The position numbers and the translations under genes are program-made. Below, in pieces: positions 56,481 through 64,000 of a stretch of DNA of 64,000 bases; within the stretch, counting starts at the first letter, position 1, and each line of letters opens with the position of its first letter. The stretch is from Paenibacillus sp. PAMC 26794 (lineage in GTDB: Bacteria; Bacillota; Bacilli; Paenibacillales; Paenibacillaceae): positions 1-64,000 of the forward strand of contig NZ_ANHX01000025.1 in NCBI RefSeq assembly GCF_000316035.1, read 5' to 3'. The notes beneath the pieces are model-generated. The model was given only the letters and a program-made list of their open reading frames with translations. It was not told the DNA's origin and did not search any database.

Positions 56481-57782
56481 CTAAAATGGACTTTTCTTGC
56501 GACCTATGGGAGCATACCCTCTACTCGTCTCGATCACATCCATAGATGTTTCATCCTGTTTCCGCTCGCTTCCTGAAGTAGGTTGGTCCCCCTTATCGGG
56601 CTTGACTGCGAATAATGTGAGCAATCCGCCCACTGCGCCAGACGCAGCAAGCACACCAAAAAGCAGGAAATGATGAGAACCAATCAGCAAAGAGACGACA
56701 GGTGGACCAAGAGATACCCCAATGAATCGCATGCTGCTGAATAGAGCCGTGATTGTGCCCCGCTGTTTCTTGTCCACGCCTTCTGTAATTAAGGCATCCA
56801 GACAGGGTAACGTTGCACCTATTCCGGCACTTCCCAATGTGAAAAGACCTACTACAACATAGATATTATCGAATAAACCTATAACGCCAAGAGATATCGT
56901 CAGAAGCGCAAGTCCTGTGAAGCCAAGCCATTTCATTCGCGTTTTGTTCTTCCCAATCCACTTCCCTGCCAGGAATGAAGACAGACATAACGCTGCCAGC
57001 GGAATCGCAAGGACAAGTCCTTTAAGAACACCTTTCAAGGCAAATTCGCTCTCCAGCGTCTCGGATAGATAATATAACACACCAAAAATGACAAACATGC
57101 AAATACCACCGATTGCAAACAACGCATACAACCAGCGTCCCTTTTCTTTCAATACGTCACGAATCGATGCCACAAATTCAGGAAAGGTGGGGGGCTTTTC
57201 TTTTTTCCGAGGAGTCTTCACCAGGAAAATAACAAGGACCAGCGAAAGCACACAAAGTATAGGAATAGCCATGAATGGAGCATACCACAACCAGACGGCC
57301 AGCGCTGCACCCAGAATCGGACTTATAACTTTACCAAACGTATTCGAGGTCTCAATGATTCCCAGACTTTTGCTTACTTCGTTCTCATCATTGAACATGT
57401 CCCCAACCAATGGGATAACAATGGGAAATGCGCCGGCAGCACCTATTCCCTGCAATAACCTGCCACCCAGAATGGTCCAGTAGGCTATGTTTCCGTTCAG
57501 CATCCATGCTGCCACACCAGCGACAGCACCTCCGACGGCTGCAATGACAAGGCTAGGAATGATAACTGCTTTTCTGCCAAAACGATCCGACAAGTACCCT
57601 GCAAGAGGAATAAGCAGGATGGCAACTACAGCGTAGACTGTAATGAGCATACTGACCTTGAATGCAGATACCTTCAACTCACGTTCAATCTGTGGCAGGA
57701 TCGGTATAAGCATGGAGTTACCCAAGGTCATAATTAAAGGGATGGAAGCAAGTGCGACGAGGTCCCACTTTTTATCGTTCAT
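56481..57782 (-). CDS. Major facilitator superfamily transporter, drug:H+ antiporter type
   Basis: 433 residues from ATG 57782, after AAAGGTGG; the frame to 57812 is a short unsupported extension. Twelve membrane segments; helix 2-3 motif A GYLSDRFGRKAVIIPS and motif C-like GRLLQGIGAAGAFPIVIPLVGDMF place it with 12-helix multidrug/arabinose-type exporters such as Bmr or YdhP-like proteins. The C-terminal tail is hydrophilic. It stands alone, without a regulator gene beside it, and converges on the MFS gene at 54977-56323; the two are not close relatives by eye. Confidence 0.9.
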   Translation of the reverse strand: MNDKKWDLVALASIPLIMTLGNSMLIPILPQIERELKVSAFKVSMLITVYAVVAILLIPLAGYLSDRFGRKAVIIPSLVIAAVGGAVAGVAAWMLNGNIAYWTILGGRLLQGIGAAGAFPIVIPLVGDMFNDENEVSKSLGIIETSNTFGKVISPILGAALAVWLWYAPFMAIPILCVLSLVLVIFLVKTPRKKEKPPTFPEFVASIRDVLKEKGRWLYALFAIGGICMFVIFGVLYYLSETLESEFALKGVLKGLVLAIPLAALCLSSFLAGKWIGKNKTRMKWLGFTGLALLTISLGVIGLFDNIYVVVGLFTLGSAGIGATLPCLDALITEGVDKKQRGTITALFSSMRFIGVSLGPPVVSLLIGSHHFLLFGVLAASGAVGGLLTLFAVKPDKGDQPTSGSERKQDETSMDVIETSRGYAPIGRKKSPF

Positions 57783-57887
57783 ACCACAACCACCTTTACA
57801 GATTCTACACACAACAGCATTATTGTGCTTGTTTCGGAGGTTGATTATTCAGGACATGTTGGATGTTACCACTTGTTCACACAAAGA

Positions 57888-57918
57888 AGCTGCCTGCACA
57901 AATATGTGCAAGACAGCT
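57888..57918 (-). terminator. Terminator of the phosphotransferase gene
   Basis: AGCTG with CAGCT and inner GCACA/TGTGC (57888-57918), followed on the minus strand by TCTTTG; 27 bases after the stop. Confidence 0.7.
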
Positions 57919-57944
57919 CATTCACCTTATTAGGCGCCTACGAA

Positions 57945-58955
57945 TTAGTTATATCCAAGTTGCTTCCATTGCTCCAGTAAATCCAGCGTGCGCTGGCGAT
58001 ACTTCTGACCATCTTCAGGTTGATTGACCTGATGTTCATGAACGTAGGCATTAAAATACGAAGACAGTATTCCGTACGCAAGCCTGCGTGTCTGTCCTTC
58101 AGCAGACGAGTCCAGAGGACGATCATATCCTTCATGAAAAGCCGCTGATTCTGTCGACAATATGGCTTCAAACTCCCTGTCGGCAAACATGGAACGATCT
58201 CCGTCAATGATGGCCGCAATGTTCAGCTCACCATTTACCTGATGAACAAGTACATTTGCTTCCCACAGGTCATTATGAACGAGTACCGGACGGGTCACTT
58301 GATCAAATAAGTCTTTATTTTTCATGAATATAGCTGCGATCTCTTCTCCCACACCTGACATATAATCGGCTCGTGCCGCTTTAAGTGCTGTTTCTTCTGC
58401 GAAAGAGTGCAGCACCTCGGACCATTGATCCGAGCCTTTAATCGTCCCATCTCCCTGCGGCCAGCCAAACGATGTACCCTCGATCTGATGCATGATGGCG
58501 GTATAGACGCCAAGCTGATGATACAATCGCTCTTTGTCTATGTCTGAAATTGATGCGTGATCCAGCTGCTTACTTGGGATAAACTCCATAAACATGTACG
58601 TTCTTGGGATGATTGATCCGCTGTCATCACAGGCGATAATGTTTGGAGCAGGAATGCCTGCCTTACGGTAATATTCATATACAATCGGTTCAGCCGCCAT
58701 CATGGTGCGTTCGAACGAAAAAAGGGAATCACTCGCAGAACCAGTCGCCATCTCTCCCCGTTCTGGAGCCAAACGTAAAATCACATCCGTATAGGATGTA
58801 TGTTCAAGTTGAATCCGATAGGTTGTATTAAAAAGTCCACCTTGCAGGAGACCAAACTCCTTTACTTTGGTATCGCTTCCAAAATTAATTTCTACCAGAT
58901 GATGCAGCATCTCAGCTGATATCGAGCAGTGCAAACCGGAATTCATTGTACTCAT
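57945..58955 (-). CDS. Aminoglycoside-phosphotransferase-fold kinase
   Basis: 336 residues from ATG 58955, 10 bases after AGGAG; a TTG at 58964 directly touches that site. Kinase motif VHNDLWEANVLV (catalytic Asp) and metal-binding segment AIIDGDRSMFADREFE, where the usual DFD/DFE is replaced by DGD. N-terminal LLQGGLFNTTYRIQL is the nucleotide loop. Distinct subfamily from the kinase at 32962-34026. Probably a small-molecule kinase; substrate unknown and no resistance context. Confidence 0.85.
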   Translation of the reverse strand: MSTMNSGLHCSISAEMLHHLVEINFGSDTKVKEFGLLQGGLFNTTYRIQLEHTSYTDVILRLAPERGEMATGSASDSLFSFERTMMAAEPIVYEYYRKAGIPAPNIIACDDSGSIIPRTYMFMEFIPSKQLDHASISDIDKERLYHQLGVYTAIMHQIEGTSFGWPQGDGTIKGSDQWSEVLHSFAEETALKAARADYMSGVGEEIAAIFMKNKDLFDQVTRPVLVHNDLWEANVLVHQVNGELNIAAIIDGDRSMFADREFEAILSTESAAFHEGYDRPLDSSAEGQTRRLAYGILSSYFNAYVHEHQVNQPEDGQKYRQRTLDLLEQWKQLGYN

Positions 58956-58983
58956 TTCATTCAATCTCCTATCATCGTAGACA

Positions 58984-59009
58984 AACAGACGGCACCTTTC
59001 GGCACCGTC
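58984..59009 (-). terminator. Terminator of the alpha-xylosidase gene
   Basis: On the minus strand GACGGTGCC-GAAA-GGTGCCGTC, a stem with two G-U pairs and a GAAA tetraloop, then TGTTTG. The G-U pairs show that it is built for the minus-strand RNA. Confidence 0.7.
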
Positions 59010-59030
59010 CTTTTCTTTTACTATATCATT

Positions 59031-61349
59031 TTACAGTTGGATTGTAAGCGAGGTTGCGCCTGTTGCTGCCGTAACAACAACACCATTTGCACCAGACAAT
59101 TGGGAACCACCTTCAACGCTGGATACACTCTCAATGCCGCGAAGCACGATGTTCCAAGGTTTGCCTGCACCTTCAGCACGAACATCCAGCACTGATCCAT
59201 TACGTGTAACGTTAACTGTCAGCTCCTGTTCAGCAGCTTGGTTCACAACTACAGCTTGAGTCGTTTGACCATCAGCCAGTTCGAACAAGTGCAAGGACAC
59301 ATCATTTGCAAAGTCATAATCCGGTTTGCTATCTACAGCACCCACAGCGATCAGACTGTTTGGCTTAATCATCATTGGCAGTGTTTTGAAGTCATGGTTT
59401 TCACTGATCCAGCGTCCACCTTGTACTTTCGCTCCTGTCAGATAGTTCGTCCAAGTTCCTTCAGGCAGGTAATAACGCACATCTCCCTCCTTGTTGAAGA
59501 TTGGAGCCACCAGGATCGAGTCACCAAACATGTATTGCGTATCAAGGCTGTATGTTGTTGGGTCCTCTGGGAAGTCCAGCAGCATAGCGCGCATCATCGG
59601 AATACCTTTTACCGTCGACTCTACCGCAGAATTGTACAGGTACGGCATCAGGCTGATTTTGAGTTTGGTAAAGTCACGAACAACGTCCACGGATTCCTCG
59701 TCAAACAGCCAGGGCACACGATACGAAGTGCTTCCGTGCAGGCGACTGTGTGAAGATAAAAGTCCGAATTGTACCCAGCGTTTGTATACGTCAGGGCTAG
59801 CTGTGCTTTCAAAACCACTGATATCATGGCTCCAGAATCCGAAACCGGAAAGTCCGAGCGAGAGGCCACCGCGAAGCGATTCAGCCATGGATTCATACGT
59901 GGAAGAGCAGTCACCGCCCCAGTGAACCGGGAACTGTTGACCACCTGCTGTTGCAGAGCGTGCAAACAGGGCAGCTTCGTTTTTGCCAATTTTCTCTTCG
60001 AGCAATTCAAATACAGCTTTGTTATAGAGCTGTGTATAATAGTTGTGCATTTTAACGGGATCAGAACCATCGAAGTACACAACATCGGTCGGAATTCTTT
60101 CACCGAAGTCGGTCTTGAAGGAATCTACACCTTGATCCAGTAGGACTTCGAGCTTACTCTTATACCAATTCACAGCATCCGGATTCGTGAAGTCAACCAG
60201 AGCCATACCTGCTTGCCACATATCCCATTGCCATACACTGCCATCCGCTGTTTTGACCAGATAACCGTTCTCCATACCTTCATCGAACAAGTAGGATTTT
60301 TCTGCAATATATGGATTGATCCAAGCACAGATTTTAAGACCCTTTTCTTTCAGACGTGCAAGCATGCCTTTCGGATCCGGGAACATCGCTTCATCCCATA
60401 CAAAATCAGACCATTGGTATTCCTTCATCCAGAAGCAGTCAAAATGGAATACAGACAGCGGAAGATCACGTTCAGCCATGCCATCTACGAAATGGTTAAC
60501 CGTTGCTTCATCATAATCCGTTGTGAATGAAGTTGTCAGCCACAGACCAAAAGTCCATGCCGGTGGAAGCGCCGGTTTACCTGTTAATTTCGTATAATTA
60601 TCAAGTACATCCTTAGGATTGTCACCGCCGATAATGAAGTACTCCAACGTCTCGCCTTCTACGCTGAACTGCACTTTAGATACATTCTCGGATGCAATCT
60701 CATACGATACGCGTTCAGGATGGTTTACAAATACGCCATATCCTTTATTGGACAGGTAGAACGGAATATTCTTATATGACTGCTCACTGCTTGTACCGCC
60801 GTCCTCATTCCAGGTATCGACGATTTGACCATTCTTAACAAACGGCGTGAAGCGCTCACCGAGTCCGTAAACATATTCACCAATACCGAGATCAAGCTGC
60901 TCGCGGAAGTACGCTTCCTTGCTTGGACCTGTAATATAACCAGCCGCTCTTTGACCACTACCTGTAATACGTTTTCCTCCATATAGGAAGCTAACGTCCC
61001 AACCGTTTGTTTTGTCGATTTGAACTTCCAGGTTGCCGCTTTTCAAAACTGCGCCTTGTTCATTTTTTGAGATCTCAACGTTCGCATCTTGCTTGTTAAG
61101 CTCAAATACAGGCCCTTTTTTCACTCCGCCTTTATGATGATTCAAGGTTACACGAATAACGTTAGGCATAGGTGAGCTGTATGTTGCTTTAAGCAATGTA
61201 CCGTTCAACGTGTCGCCTTTGCTGCGAATATATTTAGTTGCCGCGTATACGGTCAAAGAATTATCTTTTTGCACAATATCACGAATGTCAGTCGGGTTTT
61301 GAATGTGGTACCCTTCACGAGTCATCCAGAATCCATCAGTAAATTTCAT
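59031..61349 (-). CDS. yicI: Alpha-xylosidase, glycoside hydrolase family 31 (YicI type)
   Basis: 772 residues, the length of E. coli YicI. N-terminal beta-sandwich (about 1-240), TIM barrel (about 255-590), C-terminal beta domains. Nucleophile Asp414 in FKTDFGERIP and acid/base Asp480 in HWGGDCSSTYESM, almost the same numbers as in YicI (416 and 482). It removes alpha-1,6-xylose from the non-reducing end of xyloglucan oligosaccharides in the cytoplasm. No signal peptide. It complements the secreted GH74 at 16.8-19.8 kb and the beta-galactosidases. Divergent from an AraC regulator. The start ATG 61349 follows AAAGGGGG. Confidence 0.95.
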   Translation of the reverse strand: MKFTDGFWMTREGYHIQNPTDIRDIVQKDNSLTVYAATKYIRSKGDTLNGTLLKATYSSPMPNVIRVTLNHHKGGVKKGPVFELNKQDANVEISKNEQGAVLKSGNLEVQIDKTNGWDVSFLYGGKRITGSGQRAAGYITGPSKEAYFREQLDLGIGEYVYGLGERFTPFVKNGQIVDTWNEDGGTSSEQSYKNIPFYLSNKGYGVFVNHPERVSYEIASENVSKVQFSVEGETLEYFIIGGDNPKDVLDNYTKLTGKPALPPAWTFGLWLTTSFTTDYDEATVNHFVDGMAERDLPLSVFHFDCFWMKEYQWSDFVWDEAMFPDPKGMLARLKEKGLKICAWINPYIAEKSYLFDEGMENGYLVKTADGSVWQWDMWQAGMALVDFTNPDAVNWYKSKLEVLLDQGVDSFKTDFGERIPTDVVYFDGSDPVKMHNYYTQLYNKAVFELLEEKIGKNEAALFARSATAGGQQFPVHWGGDCSSTYESMAESLRGGLSLGLSGFGFWSHDISGFESTASPDVYKRWVQFGLLSSHSRLHGSTSYRVPWLFDEESVDVVRDFTKLKISLMPYLYNSAVESTVKGIPMMRAMLLDFPEDPTTYSLDTQYMFGDSILVAPIFNKEGDVRYYLPEGTWTNYLTGAKVQGGRWISENHDFKTLPMMIKPNSLIAVGAVDSKPDYDFANDVSLHLFELADGQTTQAVVVNQAAEQELTVNVTRNGSVLDVRAEGAGKPWNIVLRGIESVSSVEGGSQLSGANGVVVTAATGATSLTIQL

Positions 61350-61384
61350 GTTTTCTTTCCCCCTTTAGTTATACTATAATAATA

Positions 61385-61446
61385 TTGATATTAATAATGA
61401 ATTTCTTCTCTTATTTTGACCAAATATATCACGATTTTGATATTAA
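61385..61446. promoter_or_regulatory. Direct repeats in the alpha-xylosidase/AraC divergent promoter region
   Basis: TTGATATTAA occurs at 61385-61394 and again at 61437-61446, exactly 52 bases apart, about five helical turns. A related ATTAATAATGA occurs at 61390-61400 and 61492-61502. Direct repeats on one DNA face are typical AraC-family binding sites. Confidence 0.5.
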
Positions 61447-61478
61447 CCATCCGATTCTTGAACATCATCACCAATCTA

Positions 61479-61492
61479 TGGAAACGATTACA
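61479..61492 (+). promoter_or_regulatory. cre-like site in the alpha-xylosidase/AraC region
   Basis: TGGAAACGATTACA matches 13 of 14 positions of TGWAANCGNTNWCA. It lies 30 bases before the AraC start codon and could control that gene or the divergent alpha-xylosidase. Confidence 0.55.
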
Positions 61493-61521
61493 TTAATAAT
61501 GATATAAAAGGAGAATCTGAT

Positions 61522-62442
61522 ATGGAACGTGAACGATTACGGGAAGACCGGATTCACGGCAATGCCATGTATCCCGTCAGTGTGTACCCGGATATTCAGC
61601 AACTGAACGGAGATAGCATTCTGGATTGCCACTGGCATGATGAGATGGAGTTCACCATGGTTACCAAAGGCTGCGCGGTCTTTCAGATTGATATGAACAC
61701 CGTTGAAGTTCAAGCTGGAGAAGCGATTTTCATCAATCGAGGCGAGATTCATGCAGGGTATCTGAAGGGCGATGTGCCCTGCGTATTCTCTTCCATTGTA
61801 TTTAATCCCGAGCTGCTTGGCAGCCGCACCTTTGATACGGTCCAAGAGAAATTCATCGGTCCACTGGTACACAAAACGGTGATTCCCCCTTGTCATATCA
61901 AGGCAGATGAGGATTGGGGACAAGAAATTCTGGATCTCCTGAAACGTATATTTGCAGTCCATGCTAGCCGAACCGAAACGTGTGAAATGTCAACGAAAGC
62001 CTACCTGTACCTCATATTTGCCCGAATGTTCGAACACATGAGACCTGCTCCGCTCAAAGGCGCCGTAGCTACAGGGAGTCATGACAAGGTAGAGCGCCTG
62101 AAATCCGTGCTCAGTTATATCCACAAACGTTATCCTGAACCATTAAAGCTGAAAGAACTTGCTGATGAGGCCAATATGAGTGAAGGGCACTTCTGTCGTT
62201 TCTTCAAACAGATGGTGCAGAAAACCCCAGTTGATTACATTAACTATTACCGTGTTCAACAGGCCTGTGTTCAGCTTGAGAATACGGATCACAAAATTGT
62301 AGATATCGCACTGGATGTAGGTTTCGAGCATCTAAGCTACTTCATCACTACATTTAAAAAGCATAAAGCCACCACACCTTCACAGTATCGCAAAATGTTC
62401 TATGAGAACGTAGGAATGGAGTCTGCCCTGGTTCAGGTGTAA
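61522..62442 (+). CDS. AraC-family transcriptional regulator
   Basis: 306 residues; ATG 61522 follows AAAAGGAG. N-terminal cupin (about 25-110; CHWHDEMEFTMVTKGCAVFQID, FINRGEIHAG) and C-terminal double helix-turn-helix (about 195-295; EANMSEGHFCRFFKQMVQ and VGFEHLSYFITTFKKHKA). Divergent from the alpha-xylosidase gene with direct repeats between them, so it is the likely activator of that gene in response to a xyloglucan-derived sugar such as isoprimeverose. That ligand is a guess. Confidence 0.92.
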   Translation: MERERLREDRIHGNAMYPVSVYPDIQQLNGDSILDCHWHDEMEFTMVTKGCAVFQIDMNTVEVQAGEAIFINRGEIHAGYLKGDVPCVFSSIVFNPELLGSRTFDTVQEKFIGPLVHKTVIPPCHIKADEDWGQEILDLLKRIFAVHASRTETCEMSTKAYLYLIFARMFEHMRPAPLKGAVATGSHDKVERLKSVLSYIHKRYPEPLKLKELADEANMSEGHFCRFFKQMVQKTPVDYINYYRVQQACVQLENTDHKIVDIALDVGFEHLSYFITTFKKHKATTPSQYRKMFYENVGMESALVQV

Positions 62443-62445
62443 AAG

Positions 62446-62488
62446 AAGAAGGTGCTCACAGCTATTCAGCTGCAAACACCTTCTTTAT
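62446..62488. terminator. Bidirectional terminator
   Basis: AAGAAGGTG (62446-62454) with CACCTTCTT (62477-62485) and an inner CAGCT/AGCTG hairpin, T run to the right, A-rich to the left. Confidence 0.85.
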
Positions 62489-62608
62489 CTTCTTTATCAA
62501 CTTTCCTGGGAACGAGTGGGGTAACGATCTGATCTGAGCCACATTGTCTCAGTTAGAACTCATTTCATTGGCTGCTATCAGCCTTACGCTTTGAAGCTTA
62601 ACAGTATC

Positions 62609-63529
62609 TCACTTTTTCAGTGTCTTCCATGAAGTGTATTCATGCACGGAGAAACCGTTAAAGGACGTATGGGATGAAGCCATTTTTTCGACCAACTTTA
62701 ATTGTGCTTCCATATAAGCAGATCCCTCTTCATAAAAAGTAATGAAGTCGCCTTCCTTACTTTGCTTTGTTTCCACGGCGATTGAGATCGTCTTGCCAAG
62801 CAGAGCTGCTTCTGCAAGTTCATCCTTCGCTACACTATAGATTGCAGCAGCTGTATCGCGGTAAGCCATAATAGTGATGGAATCAAACTTGCGAATCATC
62901 CAGCTGCTTACGGCCATCGTTGAACCCGGAATTTTGTAGTTATCGAGCCAGAAAGGCAGATCAGCCGCTACCGGCATCTTCATCCGTGATGCTCGCTCAA
63001 CAATATACTCCACATTTCCTTGCCACTGGGTAATTACACTGGCCTGATTGATTTTCCACTGTGGGTGCACATGTGGCTCAATATCCAGATGAATACCAGC
63101 AAACTTCTCATTAAGCAACGCCTGCGCCTGATATGCCTCGATCCAGTCCAGGAAAGATGCAATCTGCTCCCGACTTTCCGTCAAGCCCCAGGCTGATCTT
63201 CCATCCATGACGTCAACCGCAATGTTCTTGGCTCTCGCCTGACGGATAAAACTTTTATACTCAGGAATTTTTATATCCCGGTTCATCTGCAGATAGATCG
63301 TATTGATCTTGTTCGCTGTAGCGTAATTTAACACCTCTTGAGGATTGCTTCGAATCTGGGTTGTGTCCCACACCCACGTCGCTCTTACCGGCACAACAAG
63401 TTTTCCATGAATCGTTGCATAGCTGTCGACTGAACCATCCGCTATGGCTTTGGAAGAACAGGCTGTACTTGCACACAGGATCAAACAACTCAGTAATACG
63501 ATAAAACGGTAACCCCTTTTGCTTTTCAT
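62609..63529 (-). CDS. Putative lipoprotein with a TIM-barrel-like extracytoplasmic domain
   Basis: 306 residues. N-terminal signal with an imperfect lipobox ending at Cys24 (LCASTACSS). The mature part alternates strands and helices; VRATWVWDTTQIRSNPQEVL, INTIYLQMNRDIKI, and GIHLDIEPHVHPQWK are placed as in TIM-barrel glycosidase-like proteins, where a D-x-E motif such as DIEPH sits at the end of a strand. ITIMAYRDTA resembles the YDM-type segment of GH18-like barrels. Function unknown; a role on the cell wall or on a carbohydrate is inference. ATG 63529 follows GAGGGAG. Confidence 0.78.
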   Translation of the reverse strand: MKSKRGYRFIVLLSCLILCASTACSSKAIADGSVDSYATIHGKLVVPVRATWVWDTTQIRSNPQEVLNYATANKINTIYLQMNRDIKIPEYKSFIRQARAKNIAVDVMDGRSAWGLTESREQIASFLDWIEAYQAQALLNEKFAGIHLDIEPHVHPQWKINQASVITQWQGNVEYIVERASRMKMPVAADLPFWLDNYKIPGSTMAVSSWMIRKFDSITIMAYRDTAAAIYSVAKDELAEAALLGKTISIAVETKQSKEGDFITFYEEGSAYMEAQLKLVEKMASSHTSFNGFSVHEYTSWKTLKK

Positions 63530-63914
63530 ATTTGTACACTCCCTCTGAAGTTATCAGCTCTGACGTGCAAATCTGGATGAAATTGTGTCGTTTCATATTC
63601 ATTTAATGGATACTTATTAGGTACGACGAATTTGGATTGCTTTTATATGCAATATCATCTTTAAGACTTACGACGAAAGAATCATATAACTATATTTCGG
63701 GAATTCGTAGTTCTGTATGTATAGTTCAAAAGTCGCAATTATTCATTATTTTCAAATTCAATCCTTATTCCAGCATGACTTCAGTCATTATGGCCATATG
63801 TACACCAAGCTCCAGAAGACCTAGAAAGCGTTTTCTCTCAAAATACACCAAAAAACCGCCCTAAGGCGGCTTTATATGGAACCCTATTTAATGATGTCTA
63901 GTCGACATTTCCGT
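63530..63914. other. Intergenic region near the right end
   Basis: Upstream region of the lipoprotein gene plus the terminator at 63850-63871. A 75-codon frame on + (63637-63864) has no ribosome binding site and runs into the terminator, so it is not called. Confidence 0.5.
63850..63871 (-). terminator. Terminator of the partial gene at the right end
   Basis: CCGCC-CTAA-GGCGG (63856-63869), followed on the minus strand by TTTTTT; 44 bases after the stop of the partial gene. Confidence 0.88.
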
Positions 63915-64000
63915 TCATTCATTACCCGATGGAGCTACAGGTGTATTATCAACCACTTCATCGAAAAGAGACACCAGTTCAATACCTTCTGCCGAGATCC
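63915..64000 (-). CDS. C-terminal end of an unidentified protein (cut by window edge)
   Basis: Only about 27 codons are inside the window, ending in VDNTPVAPSGNE and a TGA at 63915-63917. A strong terminator follows at the expected distance on the same strand, which supports a real gene. The segment is acidic and Pro/Ser-containing, like a flexible tail. No family can be named from this length. Confidence 0.6.
   Translation of the reverse strand, partial: ISAEGIELVSLFDEVVDNTPVAPSGNE

Noticed and set aside
63637..63864. 75-codon frame on + near the right end
   Set aside because: No binding site and it overlaps the terminator of the minus-strand partial gene.

Overview
The window looks like chromosomal DNA of a spore-forming, plant-polysaccharide-degrading Firmicute, most likely a Paenibacillus. 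The left end has the Bacillales gene group ylbM(tmcAL)-ylbL-ylbJ-coaD-rsmD. Strong AGGAGG-type ribosome binding sites, GTG/TTG starts and Rho-independent hairpins occur throughout. The carbohydrate genes (GH74-X2-CBM3, YesM/YesN two-component pair, ABC importer without its own ATPase, AraC regulators beside glycosidases) also fit that genus. No rRNA, tRNA, CRISPR, IS element or prophage was recognised.

Layout. 0-5 kb: housekeeping and sporulation genes, with a candidate small RNA at 4.95-5.09 kb. 5.1-6.3 kb: three small genes of unknown function. 6.4-19.8 kb: a locus reading leftward with a secreted GH74 xyloglucanase, YesN/YesM-type sensor pair, lipoprotein-permease-permease importer and GH2 beta-galactosidase. 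20.2-25.7 kb: an esterase / SGNH esterase / SMP-30 operon, then an AraC regulator divergent from a GH42 beta-galactosidase. 26.2-27.9 kb: WYL regulator and AlkZ-related protein. 27.9-32.0 kb: uxaB-uxaA (galacturonate catabolism) with a divergent AraC gene. 32.1-46.2 kb: mixed accessory and housekeeping genes (TPR protein, two hydrolases, MarR-MMPL efflux, BadF-type sugar kinase, methyltransferase, soluble hybrid histidine kinase with a decayed B12-sensor gene upstream, MarR, GNAT, rpiA). 46.7-52.2 kb: a chemoreceptor gene followed 46 bases later by a one-module NRPS-like enzyme (half condensation domain, adenylation, carrier, thioester reductase). 52.3-59.0 kb: TraX-like, GNAT, RbsD/FucU-like, MarR-MFS, MFS and phosphotransferase genes. 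59.0-62.4 kb: GH31 alpha-xylosidase with a divergent AraC regulator. The right end has a lipoprotein and the last codons of an unidentified gene.

How the genes work together. GH74 would cut xyloglucan outside the cell, the importer would bring in oligosaccharides, and the alpha-xylosidase and the two beta-galactosidases would strip the side chains. Acetyl esterases and UxaA/UxaB would serve acetylated and pectic material. CcpA-type cre-like sites lie before many of these units, which suggests a shared carbon-catabolite switch.

Most unusual items: the chemoreceptor plus adenylation-carrier-reductase gene pair with a folded leader; the remains of a W-x9-EH cobalamin sensor gene directly upstream of a membrane-free hybrid kinase; a one-base frameshift that garbles the last strands of the xyloglucanase CBM3; and a promoter-to-terminator unit with no ORF that looks like a small RNA gene.
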